NCBI GenBank assembly: GCA_021781955.1
Contig: JAJXVV010000007.1
Span: 1-44,743, forward strand
From: a bacterium
GTDB taxonomy: Bacteria > Patescibacteriota > Minisyncoccia > Phycocordibacterales > UBA2100
Direction of reading: 5' to 3'
DNA: 44,743 bases
Below are positions 9,524-18,633 of this stretch, in pieces; position 1 is the first letter of the stretch, and every line of letters begins with the position of its first letter. A model generated the notes under the pieces. That model saw only the letters and a program-made list of their open reading frames with translations, made no database searches and was not told the origin of the DNA. Made by a program: the position numbers and the translations under genes.

Positions 9524-9994
9524 ATGAGATCGCGCGGCTTCACCCTGATCGAACTCTTGGTGGTCATCGCCATCATCGGCCTCTTGGCCTCGATCATCTT
9601 GGCCTCGCTCAACAGTGCCCGCGCCAAAGGCCGCGATGCGCGTCGAGTTGCGGATCTCCACAGCATTCAAACCGCGCTTGAACTGTACTACAGCGACCAC
9701 AACGGGTACCCAAGTTCTTCCGGAAATTGGTGGAACAGCACGTCGGGAACAAGTTGGATAACGGGTCTTGTACCGACCTACATAGCAGCGGTACCTCAGG
9801 ATCCTGTCAACGTAGGCTCGCCCGAACAGTATTACTACTACAATTCCGACGGTACCAGTTACTGTATCCAGATATCGCAAGAAAGTTCATCCGCGCAGAC
9901 GAATCCTATGTATTGGGGGGTCTGGAGCGGCACGTACAAGCTCCGCACGGGGCAGGGCACACCGACCGCGCTGACATGGTGCCAGACGCATTAA
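9524..9994 (+). CDS. Type IV pilin/pseudopilin-like protein 4
   Basis: MRSRGFTLIELLVVIAIIGLLASIILASLNSARAKGRDARR. Confidence 0.92.
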   Translation: MRSRGFTLIELLVVIAIIGLLASIILASLNSARAKGRDARRVADLHSIQTALELYYSDHNGYPSSSGNWWNSTSGTSWITGLVPTYIAAVPQDPVNVGSPEQYYYYNSDGTSYCIQISQESSSAQTNPMYWGVWSGTYKLRTGQGTPTALTWCQTH

Positions 9995-10026
9995 GAATTA
10001 TCGTGGGCAGTGTACAATGCCAGTGA

Positions 10027-10284
10027 ATGAGCGAGATCCACTTTCAAACCGATGAACCGAGTCACACGCATCGCGCGGCCGAATTAGCGCCGCGGATCGT
10101 CACGCTGCTCGTCCAAAAAGGAATCGTCTCTAATGAGCAGCAGGCGTACTACGTGCTCGCGGGACTCGCTGCGCTGTTTGCGGCCATCGCGCTGGCGGTG
10201 TGGCATATGTCGAGCGGCAGTATCAGTACCGTTGATACGTCGCGCTTGACTGCCCCTCCGCCTTCCGTCGGTCCAAGTCAATGA
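10027..10284 (+). CDS. Small single-TM hypothetical protein
   Basis: 85-aa ORF with YYVLAGLAALFAAIALAVWHM; TACAAT at 10013-10018. Confidence 0.6.
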   Translation: MSEIHFQTDEPSHTHRAAELAPRIVTLLVQKGIVSNEQQAYYVLAGLAALFAAIALAVWHMSSGSISTVDTSRLTAPPPSVGPSQ

Positions 10285-10374
10285 TCGTATGAACGGAGGT
10301 AGTATGTTCGGTCCAAAATAGTTCATGAGGCGTTCAGGCTTGGTATCATAGACTGGTCACGAACAAGTACGAAC

Positions 10375-10800
10375 ATGCGCTCAGTCCAGATACACAACGG
10401 CCACTTCCTGACCCTCTCTCGCGGCGAGGAGGTCACGAGCTCGATACAGGAATTCTGCGAGAGTCAGAAAATGCACTGGGCGCTCATACAGGCGATCGGC
10501 GCGGTCGAGGACGTGGAAATAGGGTACTACGACGCGCCGAGCCGCGAGTACGTGTTCATACAAGACGACGGCCCGTTCGAGGTCGCGAGCCTCTCCGGCA
10601 ACGTCGCCGAGCTCGACGAAGAGCCCGTCGTCCACCTGCACGCGGTGCTTTCGCGGGCGGACCGGACGCTCGGATGCATCGGCGGCCACCTGCGTTCGGC
10701 GCGCGTGTCGCTCACGCTCGAAGTGTGCCTGTGGGAAGTGAGCCAGCCGCTCGTACGGGAGTTCGATGACGAGACTGGTCTCGACTTGATCGAGTTGTAG
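10375..10800 (+). CDS. PPC/DUF296 domain protein
   Basis: Compact ORF: FLTLSRGEEVTSSIQEFCESQKMHWALIQAIGAVEDVEIGYYD, VHLHAVLSRADRTLGCIGGHLRSARVSLTLEVCL. Confidence 0.8.
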   Translation: MRSVQIHNGHFLTLSRGEEVTSSIQEFCESQKMHWALIQAIGAVEDVEIGYYDAPSREYVFIQDDGPFEVASLSGNVAELDEEPVVHLHAVLSRADRTLGCIGGHLRSARVSLTLEVCLWEVSQPLVREFDDETGLDLIEL

Positions 10801-10844
10801 GACGCACCGCCGCGCAGATTTATACGGTACAATACGGTATCGCT

Positions 10845-11840
10845 ATGCTTGATCCGGAACAAAAGCTCGCCGAGAACATTTTCGAGAACCCCGCGCTCGC
10901 CTCGACGCGCGAAGGCTTTGGCAAGGGCGTCGTCGAGGCGGGCCGCGCCGACGAGCGTATCGTCGTGCTCACCGCCGACCTCTCCGAATCGACGCAGGCG
11001 CACTTGTTCCAAAAAGAATTTCCCGGGCGCTTCGTGCAGATGGGCGTGGCCGAACAGAATCTCGCGGCCGTCGCTTCCGGCATGGCGGCCTACGGCAAGA
11101 TCCCGTTCATAACCTCGTACGCGGCGTTCAATCCGGGCCGCAACTGGGAGCAGGTGCGCACGACCATCGCGCTCAACAACGTGCCCGTCATCGTGTGCGG
11201 CATGCACGCGGGCGTGTCCGTCGGTCCCGACGGCGCGACGCACCAAATGCTCGAGGATGTCGCGCTCATGCGCGCCATTCCCAATATGACGGTCATTTCA
11301 GCGTGCGACGCCGAGGAGGGGAGGAAGGCGACGATCGCGGCGGCAAGCTTAGGCAAGCCGGTCTACCTGCGCTGGGGGCGCGACAAGACGCCGATCATGA
11401 CGACTGCGGATTCGCCGTTCGAACTCGGCAAAATGAACGTGCTCTGGAAGAATGATGCGCCTCACGCCGCGATATTCGCCACGGGGCCGCTCGTCCACAA
11501 CGCGCTCAAAGCCGCGCGCGATCTCGAGCAGGCGGGCACGCACGTGACGGTCGTCAACGTGCACACCATCAAGCCGCTCGACAGGGACACGCTCCTGCGC
11601 GAGGCGAGAAAGGCGGGCGCGGTCGTCTCCGTTGAGGAGCATCAGACGGCAGGAGGTTTGGGCGGCGCAATTGCCGAAGTGCTCGCGCAAGAGTCGCCGC
11701 TCCCGATGGAGTTCGTCGGCGTACATGATCGTTTCGGACAGAGCGGCACGCCGCAAGAGCTCGTCGAGCGCTACGGCATGGGCGTGCCGCACATTGTCGA
11801 GGCGGTAAAAAAGGTCGTCAGGAGAAAAGGTTCGGTTTAA
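10845..11840 (+). CDS. tktC: Transketolase, C-terminal subunit
   Basis: VVLTADLSESTQAHLFQKEFPGRFVQMGVAEQNLAAVASGMA, VSVGPDGATHQMLEDVALMRAIPNMTVI. Confidence 0.93.
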   Translation: MLDPEQKLAENIFENPALASTREGFGKGVVEAGRADERIVVLTADLSESTQAHLFQKEFPGRFVQMGVAEQNLAAVASGMAAYGKIPFITSYAAFNPGRNWEQVRTTIALNNVPVIVCGMHAGVSVGPDGATHQMLEDVALMRAIPNMTVISACDAEEGRKATIAAASLGKPVYLRWGRDKTPIMTTADSPFELGKMNVLWKNDAPHAAIFATGPLVHNALKAARDLEQAGTHVTVVNVHTIKPLDRDTLLREARKAGAVVSVEEHQTAGGLGGAIAEVLAQESPLPMEFVGVHDRFGQSGTPQELVERYGMGVPHIVEAVKKVVRRKGSV

Positions 11841-11849
11841 ATCGTTCGT

Positions 11850-12017
11850 ATGCTGCACGCAGATTTCTTCAAACAACGAGTGAATTTCCTCATCAGCGCG
11901 AGCTTCATCCTCGTTTTCGGTCTTTTCATGATGACGAGAATACTCGCCGCTGAGCAGCTCGCCGGTCCGCTCGTCGACGTCGCGACAGCAACACAGACTG
12001 CATTGGGGCAAAAGTAA
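11850..12017 (+). CDS. Small membrane protein (55 aa)
   Basis: MLHADFFKQRVNFLISASFILVFGLFMMTRILAAEQL..., terminator right after the stop. Confidence 0.5.
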   Translation: MLHADFFKQRVNFLISASFILVFGLFMMTRILAAEQLAGPLVDVATATQTALGQK

Positions 12018-12046
12018 AAGCCCGTGCGCGATAGCGCCGGGCTTTT
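12016..12046 (+). terminator. Intrinsic terminator
   Basis: AAAAGCCC-gtgcgcgatagcgcc-GGGCTTTT. Confidence 0.75.
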
Positions 12047-12064
12047 GGACGAGTGGCCGCACGG

Positions 12065-12226
12065 TCACCCAAAAACGTGAACAAGGGCTTTGAGGGGCCA
12101 GTTCACGATCGGGACATAGTCCCACTGCGAACCATTCGCGACCATGAGGAGGATCAGCATGTTATAGCCAACCCAGACCGACCCGATGATCGCCGCGCCC
12201 TTTGCCAAGAGCTTCAAGATACGCAT
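12065..12226 (-). CDS. Small membrane protein (53 aa)
   Basis: MRILKLLAKGAAIIGSVWVGYNMLILLMVANGSQWDYVPIVNWPLKALVHVFG read on the minus strand; not in the ORF track. Confidence 0.5.
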   Translation of the reverse strand: MRILKLLAKGAAIIGSVWVGYNMLILLMVANGSQWDYVPIVNWPLKALVHVFG

Positions 12227-12340
12227 CACACAACTCCACGAACTAAGTAGGGGAGTAGCTGCGCGAACAAATCGCGGCAGCTTTCCCGGATAGAATTATA
12301 TCACACCAACATGTACTGTCAAGTGCGGTAAAACCCCGCG

Positions 12341-13327
12341 TTACAGCTCCGTCGCTTGGAAGTCCGCGGGGCGCGCGGCGTAGAGAGCTTCGATCTCGTC
12401 GTGCGCGAGGAGTTTCGTCTGCGCGCCGATACCTTGCACCACAGACGCTGCGTTGATGAGGCCGCGCATGAGCGCCTCGTGCGGCGCAAGACCGAGCGCG
12501 ATGTACGAGACGGTCGTCGATGCGGTCGCGTCGCCGGCGCCGGTGCGCGAAACGGGCGGCGCGAGATCCGGGTACATCGGCAGGTGCCACGCCTTTCCGT
12601 CGGTGTCTAAAATGTTCGATCCGTTCGGACCGTCGGTCACGACGACGATCTTGGGGCCGAGCGCGCGAATACCCTCCATAAGCTCCTTCACGTCGGGCGC
12701 GGTCGTGCCAAGGATGGTCTGAGCTTCTTCCTTGTTGCAGAAAAATATCTCGGTCACCGCGTAAATATCCTTAAGCTCGGTTGCGCCGAGTTTTATCTGG
12801 AACGTGCCCGGCTGGAAGACGAGTTTGGTCTCTGGATGTGCGGCGCAGTATCGCGCGACCTCGTGGTGGAAGTCTTTGGCGCTCTCGGAAATGGACGAGA
12901 AGTAGAGGTAGCGCGGCGGCTCGGCGAAATCCGGCAAGCGATAGTCGTACGACTCGTGCTTGATGAGGATCGTGCGCTCGGGGCCGTACATGAGCACGTA
13001 GTGGTAATTGGTCTTCTTGCCTTTCTCGGTGGTCACGAATTCGTCGGCGACCCCTTGCGCGCGCAGGGTGTCGAGACAGTGCGCGCCGTTCTCGTCATCG
13101 CCGATCCAGGTGACGAATGCCGACGAAAGCCCGATGCGGCGCGCGGAAACGGCCGCGTTCGCGGCGTTGCCGACCGCTCGCACCTCGGTCATCTCCTCGT
13201 ACGGCACTTTATCGCCGAAGCGTACGCACAGCTCGCGTACGCCGTGGTCCACGAGTTCCTCGGCATCTTTCAATCTGATAAAAGCATCGGTCGTGATATC
13301 ACCGATCGCGACGAAGTCGTACTGCAT
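12341..13327 (-). CDS. PfkB-family carbohydrate kinase
   Basis: AVGNAANAAVSARRIGLSSAFVTWIGDDENG and DLAPPVSRTGAGDATAS (PfkB signature). Confidence 0.9.
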   Translation of the reverse strand: MQYDFVAIGDITTDAFIRLKDAEELVDHGVRELCVRFGDKVPYEEMTEVRAVGNAANAAVSARRIGLSSAFVTWIGDDENGAHCLDTLRAQGVADEFVTTEKGKKTNYHYVLMYGPERTILIKHESYDYRLPDFAEPPRYLYFSSISESAKDFHHEVARYCAAHPETKLVFQPGTFQIKLGATELKDIYAVTEIFFCNKEEAQTILGTTAPDVKELMEGIRALGPKIVVVTDGPNGSNILDTDGKAWHLPMYPDLAPPVSRTGAGDATASTTVSYIALGLAPHEALMRGLINAASVVQGIGAQTKLLAHDEIEALYAARPADFQATEL

Positions 13328-13401
13328 GGATCCATTGTACTACACGTGCGGGCCTGGAGTTTCGTCTTGCCAAAGGTGGAGAAATCCGTATACTGCAGCC
13401 C

Positions 13402-14043
13402 ATGTTGACGCTTGAGGTCACGCCGCGCGGCAAGGAAGTTGCCGCGATGATCCGCGAGGGCGGGCTTGTTCCGGCTGTCTGTTACGGTCCCAAACAAGAG
13501 GCGACCTCTTTCTCGGCCGATGCGCGCAACCTCGAGCAAGTGTGGCGACAGGCAGGCGAAACGACCATCGTTGTGCTCAAGGGCCTCGGTGAAGACAAAG
13601 AAACGCTCATCCGCGACGTGCAGTTCCATCCGGTCTCCGGCGCCGTGCTGCACGCCGATTTTTACGTGCTTGAAAAAGGCAAGAAGATCCGTGTGAGCGT
13701 GCCGCTCCAGTACATCGGCCAGGCGCCGGCGGAGAAAGCGGGCGGCATTATCTCCAAAGCGGTGCACGAGATCGAGATCGAGGTCGCGCCGGCCGAGTTG
13801 CCGCATCACTTGGAGGCCGATCTCTCGAAGCTCGCGAATATCGGCTCGCACATCACCGTAGGCGACATCCCGCTGCCGCCTTCGGCGAGGCTCATCACCG
13901 ATGGCGAAGAGATCGTCGCGTCCGCGACCGCGTTCGTCGAAGAGAAAGAAACGACGGTCGCTTCCGAAACGGTCATTCTTACCGCAAAACAGGAAGTCCC
14001 GGCTGCTGGCGGAGGCGCCGCGCCCGTCGAAGAGAAGAAATAA
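13402..14043 (+). CDS. rplY: 50S ribosomal protein bL25 (CTC form)
   Basis: LTLEVTPRGKEVAAMIREGGLVPAVCYGP, IRDVQFHPVSGAVLHADFYVL. Confidence 0.92.
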   Translation: MLTLEVTPRGKEVAAMIREGGLVPAVCYGPKQEATSFSADARNLEQVWRQAGETTIVVLKGLGEDKETLIRDVQFHPVSGAVLHADFYVLEKGKKIRVSVPLQYIGQAPAEKAGGIISKAVHEIEIEVAPAELPHHLEADLSKLANIGSHITVGDIPLPPSARLITDGEEIVASATAFVEEKETTVASETVILTAKQEVPAAGGGAAPVEEKK

Positions 14044-14072
14044 CGCGTTCCCCTTTCCACGTTCGATCGAAC

Positions 14073-14103
14073 GAGCCGCGCGCGCAACGCGCGCGGCTCT
14101 TGG
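14073..14103 (+). terminator. Hairpin after rplY
   Basis: GAGCCGCGCGCGcaaCGCGCGCGGCTCTT. Confidence 0.65.
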
Positions 14104-14115
14104 TATACTGGAAGC

Positions 14116-15405
14116 TTGTCTCGTATGCTCCAGGGAGTTTTGAGTATTACCATCGCAATCGCCGTTCTCGCTGCGCCGCTGGCGGCCTTTGCCGATACTG
14201 CCCAACAGAAAGCCGCGCTCCAGGCGCAGCTCGACGAGATCAATACGGAGATAGCGCAGAACCAGGCCCAGCTCGTAACGCAACAGAAACAACGCACCTC
14301 GTACGAGCGCGACGTCGCCATTCTCGACTCGAAGATCCAGCAGGCGCAATTACAGATAAAGCAGCGCAACCTCACAATATCGCAGATCGAGAGCGATATC
14401 GCGGATAAGCAAACCGGCATCGCGGCGCTCGATTCGCAGGTCGCGAAAGGGCAAGATTCGCTCGCGCAGATCCTGCGGCGCACGCAGCAGATCGACGGCC
14501 TTTCGTTCACCGAAGTCGCGCTCGCGGGCTCGTTCTCCGACCTTTTTAGCGAGATGAGCGATTTCGATGCGATACAGCGCGCGCTCGGCGATTCGTTCAC
14601 GCAGATGGCGGCGCAGCGTGCGGATCTCGCCGCGCGCGAAATCGCTCTCCAAGATCAGCAGCAAGAGGAGCAGAGCCTCTTGCAGGTGCAGGTACTGCAG
14701 CAGAACGCGCTCAAAGCGACCGAGCAGCAGAAGCAGGATTTAGTCAACGCCGCCAAAGGCCAAGAATCGATCTATCAGCAGATCATCGCGGACAAGCAGC
14801 AGACCGCCGCACAGATAAAAGCCGAGCTGTTCTCGCTCAACAACGCGAACCATACAACCTCGTTCGGCGACATGTACTCGTACGCGAAAGAAGCGAGCGC
14901 GGTGACGGGCGTCGCACCCGAGTTCATCCTCGCCATTCTCACGGAGGAGAGCGATCTCGGCCAGAACACCGGCTCGTGCACCTATGAGAGCGCGATGAGC
15001 CCGAGGCGCGACGTTCCGGATTACTTGCAGATCATGTCGCAGCTTGGGCTCGATCCGGATTCCGAGAAAGTGTCGTGCGCGCAAAGCTATGGCGCCTACG
15101 GCGGCGCCATGGGCCCGGCGCAGTTCATCCCCTCGACGTGGACGCTCTACCAAGACCGCATCGCACAGGCAACGGGGCAGAATCCGCCCAATCCTTGGGA
15201 CCCGCGCACGGCCACCTTCGCGACCGCGATCTACATGAGCGATCTCGGTGCCGACGCGGGCACGCTCGCTTCCGAGCGGCAGGCGGCATTGCGCTACCTC
15301 GCCGGCAGCCACTGGCAGAATCCCGCGTACGCGTTCTACTGGCAGAGCGTGCAAGGCTACATGCAGCAGTACCAGCAGAACATCAATGTTCTCAACGGAT
15401 CGTAA
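14116..15405 (+). CDS. Secreted coiled-coil protein with lytic-transglycosylase-like C-terminal domain
   Basis: Signal peptide, coiled coil (about aa 25-230), then VAPEFILAILTEESDLGQNTG and YGAYGGAMGPAQFIPSTW. Start is TTG 14116 or ATG 14125. Confidence 0.85.
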   Translation: MSRMLQGVLSITIAIAVLAAPLAAFADTAQQKAALQAQLDEINTEIAQNQAQLVTQQKQRTSYERDVAILDSKIQQAQLQIKQRNLTISQIESDIADKQTGIAALDSQVAKGQDSLAQILRRTQQIDGLSFTEVALAGSFSDLFSEMSDFDAIQRALGDSFTQMAAQRADLAAREIALQDQQQEEQSLLQVQVLQQNALKATEQQKQDLVNAAKGQESIYQQIIADKQQTAAQIKAELFSLNNANHTTSFGDMYSYAKEASAVTGVAPEFILAILTEESDLGQNTGSCTYESAMSPRRDVPDYLQIMSQLGLDPDSEKVSCAQSYGAYGGAMGPAQFIPSTWTLYQDRIAQATGQNPPNPWDPRTATFATAIYMSDLGADAGTLASERQAALRYLAGSHWQNPAYAFYWQSVQGYMQQYQQNINVLNGS

Positions 15406-15448
15406 AGCGGGTTGCGCGGAGCGCCACTTTTCTGTATAGTGCCGGGAC

Positions 15449-15718
15449 ATGAAAAAGGATATCCATCCGCAGGAATATCGGGAGGTCATCTTCGAGGACG
15501 TTACCTCGGGGAAGCGCTTTCTCATTGGCTCGACTATCGATACCGAAAAGACCGACAAGTGGGATGACGGGAAGGAATATCCGGTGGTGCAGGTGGAAAT
15601 TTCCTCCGCTTCGCACCCGTTCTACACCGGTATCTCCAAGACCATCGACACCGCCGGCCGCGTCGAGAAGTTCAACAAGAAGCGCGCGGCCGCGAAGAAG
15701 CCTTCCTCTAAAAAGTAA
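15449..15718 (+). CDS. rpmE: 50S ribosomal protein bL31 (type B)
   Basis: [45 protein letters not shown]. Confidence 0.92.
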   Translation: MKKDIHPQEYREVIFEDVTSGKRFLIGSTIDTEKTDKWDDGKEYPVVQVEISSASHPFYTGISKTIDTAGRVEKFNKKRAAAKKPSSKK

Positions 15719-15729
15719 CGACCCTGATG

Positions 15730-15762
15730 CGCCGCGCCCCGCTTTCGCGGGGCGCGGCGCTA
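15730..15762 (+). terminator. Strong GC hairpin between rpmE and prfA
   Basis: GCGCCGCGCCCCGCtttcGCGGGGCGCGGCGC. Confidence 0.6.
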
Positions 15763-15772
15763 CGCGAGTGCT

Positions 15773-16756
15773 ATGGCCGACCTAGAACACATCGATCCGC
15801 TCGAATACGCAGACGACCACCGCGTCTCTTTCTTGGTGGCCGAGTGGCAGCGGCTGACACAAGCCGAGAAGGATGCGCAGGAGCTTGTCGAGCTCGATCC
15901 GTCGATGAAAGGGCTCGCGGAGAAGGAGCTCGAGGAGATAGAAGCGCAAAAGAATACCTTGCTTGAGCAAATGGAGAAGATAGTCGGCGCGCCAGGCGAG
16001 CGCGAATGGCCGAACGAGATCGTCCTCGAAGTGCGCTCCGGCGTCGGCGGCGAGGAAGCGTCGCTCTTCGCCGAGGAACTCGCGGCGATGTACCTGAAAT
16101 ACGCGGAGTCGCACGGCTGGAGCGTTCGCAAGCTCTCCGAAAGTCGCGCTGCGCTCGGCGGGTATAAGGAAGCGGATTTTGAGCTAAAGGGCGAGGGCGC
16201 GTATCGCACGCTGCGTTTCGAGACGGGCGTGCACCGCGTGCAGCGCGTCCCGGCGACCGAAAAGCAGGGGCGCATCCACACCTCGACCGCTTCGGTCGTC
16301 ATTCTTCCGATATACAAGCGCACGAAGATCGAGATCAATCCGGCCGATATCGAGATGGAGACCTCGCGCTCCGGCGGCGCGGGTGGGCAAAATGTGAACA
16401 AGGTGGAGACTGCGGTGCGTATCATTCACAAGCCGACCGGTATCGACGTGCGCTGCACCTCGGAGCGCTCGCAGGCGCAGAACAAGGAAAAGGCGCTCAA
16501 GCTTCTCGCGAGCCGTTTGCAGCAGATGCAAGACGAGGAGGAGGACCGCAAGCGCGCGGCGGATCGCAAACAGCAGGTGGGCACGGGCGACCGAAGCGAG
16601 AAAATCCGCACCTACAATTTCCCGCAAGACCGCGTGACCGACCACCGCATCAAGGAATCATGGTCCAATCTCCCCAAGATAATGAACGGCGAGATCGGCG
16701 ACCTCCTCGCCGCGCTCGACCGCGCAGAAGGCGGGGAAGTTGCGCAGGAAAGCTGA
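15773..16756 (+). CDS. prfA: Peptide chain release factor 1
   Basis: [45 protein letters not shown] (GGQ motif), [14 protein letters not shown]. Confidence 0.97.
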   Translation: MADLEHIDPLEYADDHRVSFLVAEWQRLTQAEKDAQELVELDPSMKGLAEKELEEIEAQKNTLLEQMEKIVGAPGEREWPNEIVLEVRSGVGGEEASLFAEELAAMYLKYAESHGWSVRKLSESRAALGGYKEADFELKGEGAYRTLRFETGVHRVQRVPATEKQGRIHTSTASVVILPIYKRTKIEINPADIEMETSRSGGAGGQNVNKVETAVRIIHKPTGIDVRCTSERSQAQNKEKALKLLASRLQQMQDEEEDRKRAADRKQQVGTGDRSEKIRTYNFPQDRVTDHRIKESWSNLPKIMNGEIGDLLAALDRAEGGEVAQES

Positions 16757-16776
16757 GTTTGCTAGTATCACGCCAC

Positions 16777-17487
16777 ATGTCCACCGATATCAAAGCGCTC
16801 TTCGACGCCGGGACGCACTTCGGCTATGGCCGCGCGCGGCGCCATCCGACCGCCGCGCCGTACCTCTTCGGTACCAAAGACCGCACCGACATCTTCGATC
16901 TCGAGGAGACGGGCCGCAAGCTCGAAGCCGCCGCCGCGTTTGTTTCTTCGGTTTCGGGGAGCGGCAAGCAGGTACTTTTCGTCTCCGGCAAGCAGGAAGC
17001 GCTCGTGATCGTGAAAGAGACGGCGGAACGCATCGGCGCGCCGTACGTCGCGGGCCGCTGGATCGGCGGGACCCTGACCAATTTCAAGAATATCCGCAAA
17101 CGCATCGAGCGTCTCCAGAAGCTCATGGCCGAACGCGATTCCGGCGAGCTTGAGAAGTACACAAAGAAGGAACGCCTGCTTATCGACCGCGAGATCGAGG
17201 AGCTCTTGGGCCGCTTCGGCGGGCTCGTGAACATGCCCGAGCTTCCGGCCGCGCTCTTCGTCGTCGATACGCGCCATGAGGCGACCGCCGTGCAGGAGGC
17301 GAACCAACTCAAGATACCGGTCGTCGGGCTCGCGAGTTCCGACTGCGATTTCTCGCTCGTGCGGTATCCCATCCCTGGCAATGACACCTCCGTGCGCAGC
17401 GTTTCGTTCGTCGCTAAAGAGATCGCCGACGCGTACCAGGCAGGCAAGAAGGTCGCCGTCGCGAAGCCGCAAGTTGCGGCAAAGTAG
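16777..17487 (+). CDS. rpsB: 30S ribosomal protein uS2
   Basis: LFDAGTHFGYGRARRHPTAAPYLFG, YVAGRWIGGTLTNFKNI. ATG at 16777; TAGTAT ends 8 nt upstream. Confidence 0.95.
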   Translation: MSTDIKALFDAGTHFGYGRARRHPTAAPYLFGTKDRTDIFDLEETGRKLEAAAAFVSSVSGSGKQVLFVSGKQEALVIVKETAERIGAPYVAGRWIGGTLTNFKNIRKRIERLQKLMAERDSGELEKYTKKERLLIDREIEELLGRFGGLVNMPELPAALFVVDTRHEATAVQEANQLKIPVVGLASSDCDFSLVRYPIPGNDTSVRSVSFVAKEIADAYQAGKKVAVAKPQVAAK

Positions 17488-17555
17488 CGCGCAATACGCT
17501 CGTCGCACCTTCTACTACTTGCGCGTTTTCCTTTTTACCCGATACTTATCCCCGT

Positions 17556-18137
17556 ATGGCTACCACAGAAGAGATCAAGGCGCTCCGTGATCTGACGGGC
17601 GTGTCCGTTATGCAGTGCAAGAAAGCGCTCGAAGAGGCGGGCGGTGACATGGAGAAAGCGAAGATCATCCTGCGCAAACATAGTGCTGCGATCGCCACGA
17701 AGAAGGCGGATCGCGAGCTCGGCGCGGGCGTCGCGGCCGCGTATACGCACGCAGGCGGCTCGGTCGTCGGCGCGGTCGTACTCGCGTCCGAGACCGATTT
17801 CGTTTCAAAGAATGAGGAATTCGCGCGATTGGCGTACGACATTGCGATGCACGTAGCGGCGATGAACCCGCAGTTCGTGTCTCGCGACGACGTGAGAGAA
17901 TCCGACCTGAAAGCCGCGCGCGAGGTCTTTGCCAAGGAGGTCGAGAAAGTGCCCGAAGCGGCGCGTTCCAAGGCGCTCGAAGGCAAGGTGGACAGCTACC
18001 TGCGCGAGCGGGTGCTTCTGGAACAGCCGTTCGTGAAGCAGGGCGACCTCACCGTACGCCAGCTCATCGATGCGGCCGTACAGAAGTTCGGCGAGAAGAT
18101 CGCGATCGTCAAGATGGCGCGTCTCTCCGTGAAGTGA
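17556..18137 (+). CDS. tsf: Elongation factor Ts
   Basis: IKALRDLTGVSVMQCKKALEEAGGDMEKAKIILRK, ETDFVSKNEEF. Confidence 0.96.
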   Translation: MATTEEIKALRDLTGVSVMQCKKALEEAGGDMEKAKIILRKHSAAIATKKADRELGAGVAAAYTHAGGSVVGAVVLASETDFVSKNEEFARLAYDIAMHVAAMNPQFVSRDDVRESDLKAAREVFAKEVEKVPEAARSKALEGKVDSYLRERVLLEQPFVKQGDLTVRQLIDAAVQKFGEKIAIVKMARLSVK

Positions 18138-18139
18138 CC

Positions 18140-18550
18140 ATGACACTTCTCGCTGCGGCTATATTCTCCCTGTCGCTCGTCGGCATCATCGCGCTCTTTG
18201 TGCTCAAGCAGCAGGAGCTGAAGCGCGGCGCCGTCTTTTTTCCGGACGCCCGCTTGCAGGCGGATAAGCGCGCGATGCGCCTGAAGGAACTCGCGCTCGC
18301 GGCGCGCAGCGATCTTTCCAAAGTGCCGCCGCTCATGGTGCGCACGGGCCGCACGCTCGTCCATGATGCGGCGCTCACCTCCGCGGGTATCGCGCGCGCT
18401 GCCGAGCGCGGTGCGTACCGCATTGCCGATCTCGTTTCCCACAAGCGCCACTTCGAGCGCCGCGAGACGCGCTCCGAGTTCCTCAAAAAGGTCGCGGAGC
18501 ATAAAAGCAGCGGGCTTGATACGGCGAGCGAAGACGGGCACAATACGTAA
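18140..18550 (+). CDS. Hypothetical membrane-anchored protein
   Basis: MTLLAAAIFSLSLVGIIALFVLKQQELKRG..., N-terminal TM, compact between tsf and the tRNA. Confidence 0.6.
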   Translation: MTLLAAAIFSLSLVGIIALFVLKQQELKRGAVFFPDARLQADKRAMRLKELALAARSDLSKVPPLMVRTGRTLVHDAALTSAGIARAAERGAYRIADLVSHKRHFERRETRSEFLKKVAEHKSSGLDTASEDGHNT

Positions 18551-18552
18551 GT

Positions 18553-18624
18553 GCCGCCTTAGCTCAGCGGTAGAGCAACTCTTTTGTAAAGAGAAGGTCC
18601 CCGGTCCGAATCCGGGAGGCGGCT
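18553..18624 (+). tRNA. tRNA-Thr (anticodon TGT)
   Basis: Acceptor GCCGCCT...AGGCGGC, D arm AGCTCAGCGGTAGAGC, anticodon loop TTTGTAA, T arm GGTCCGAATCC. No encoded CCA. Confidence 0.93.
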
Positions 18625-18633
18625 CCGAACATT

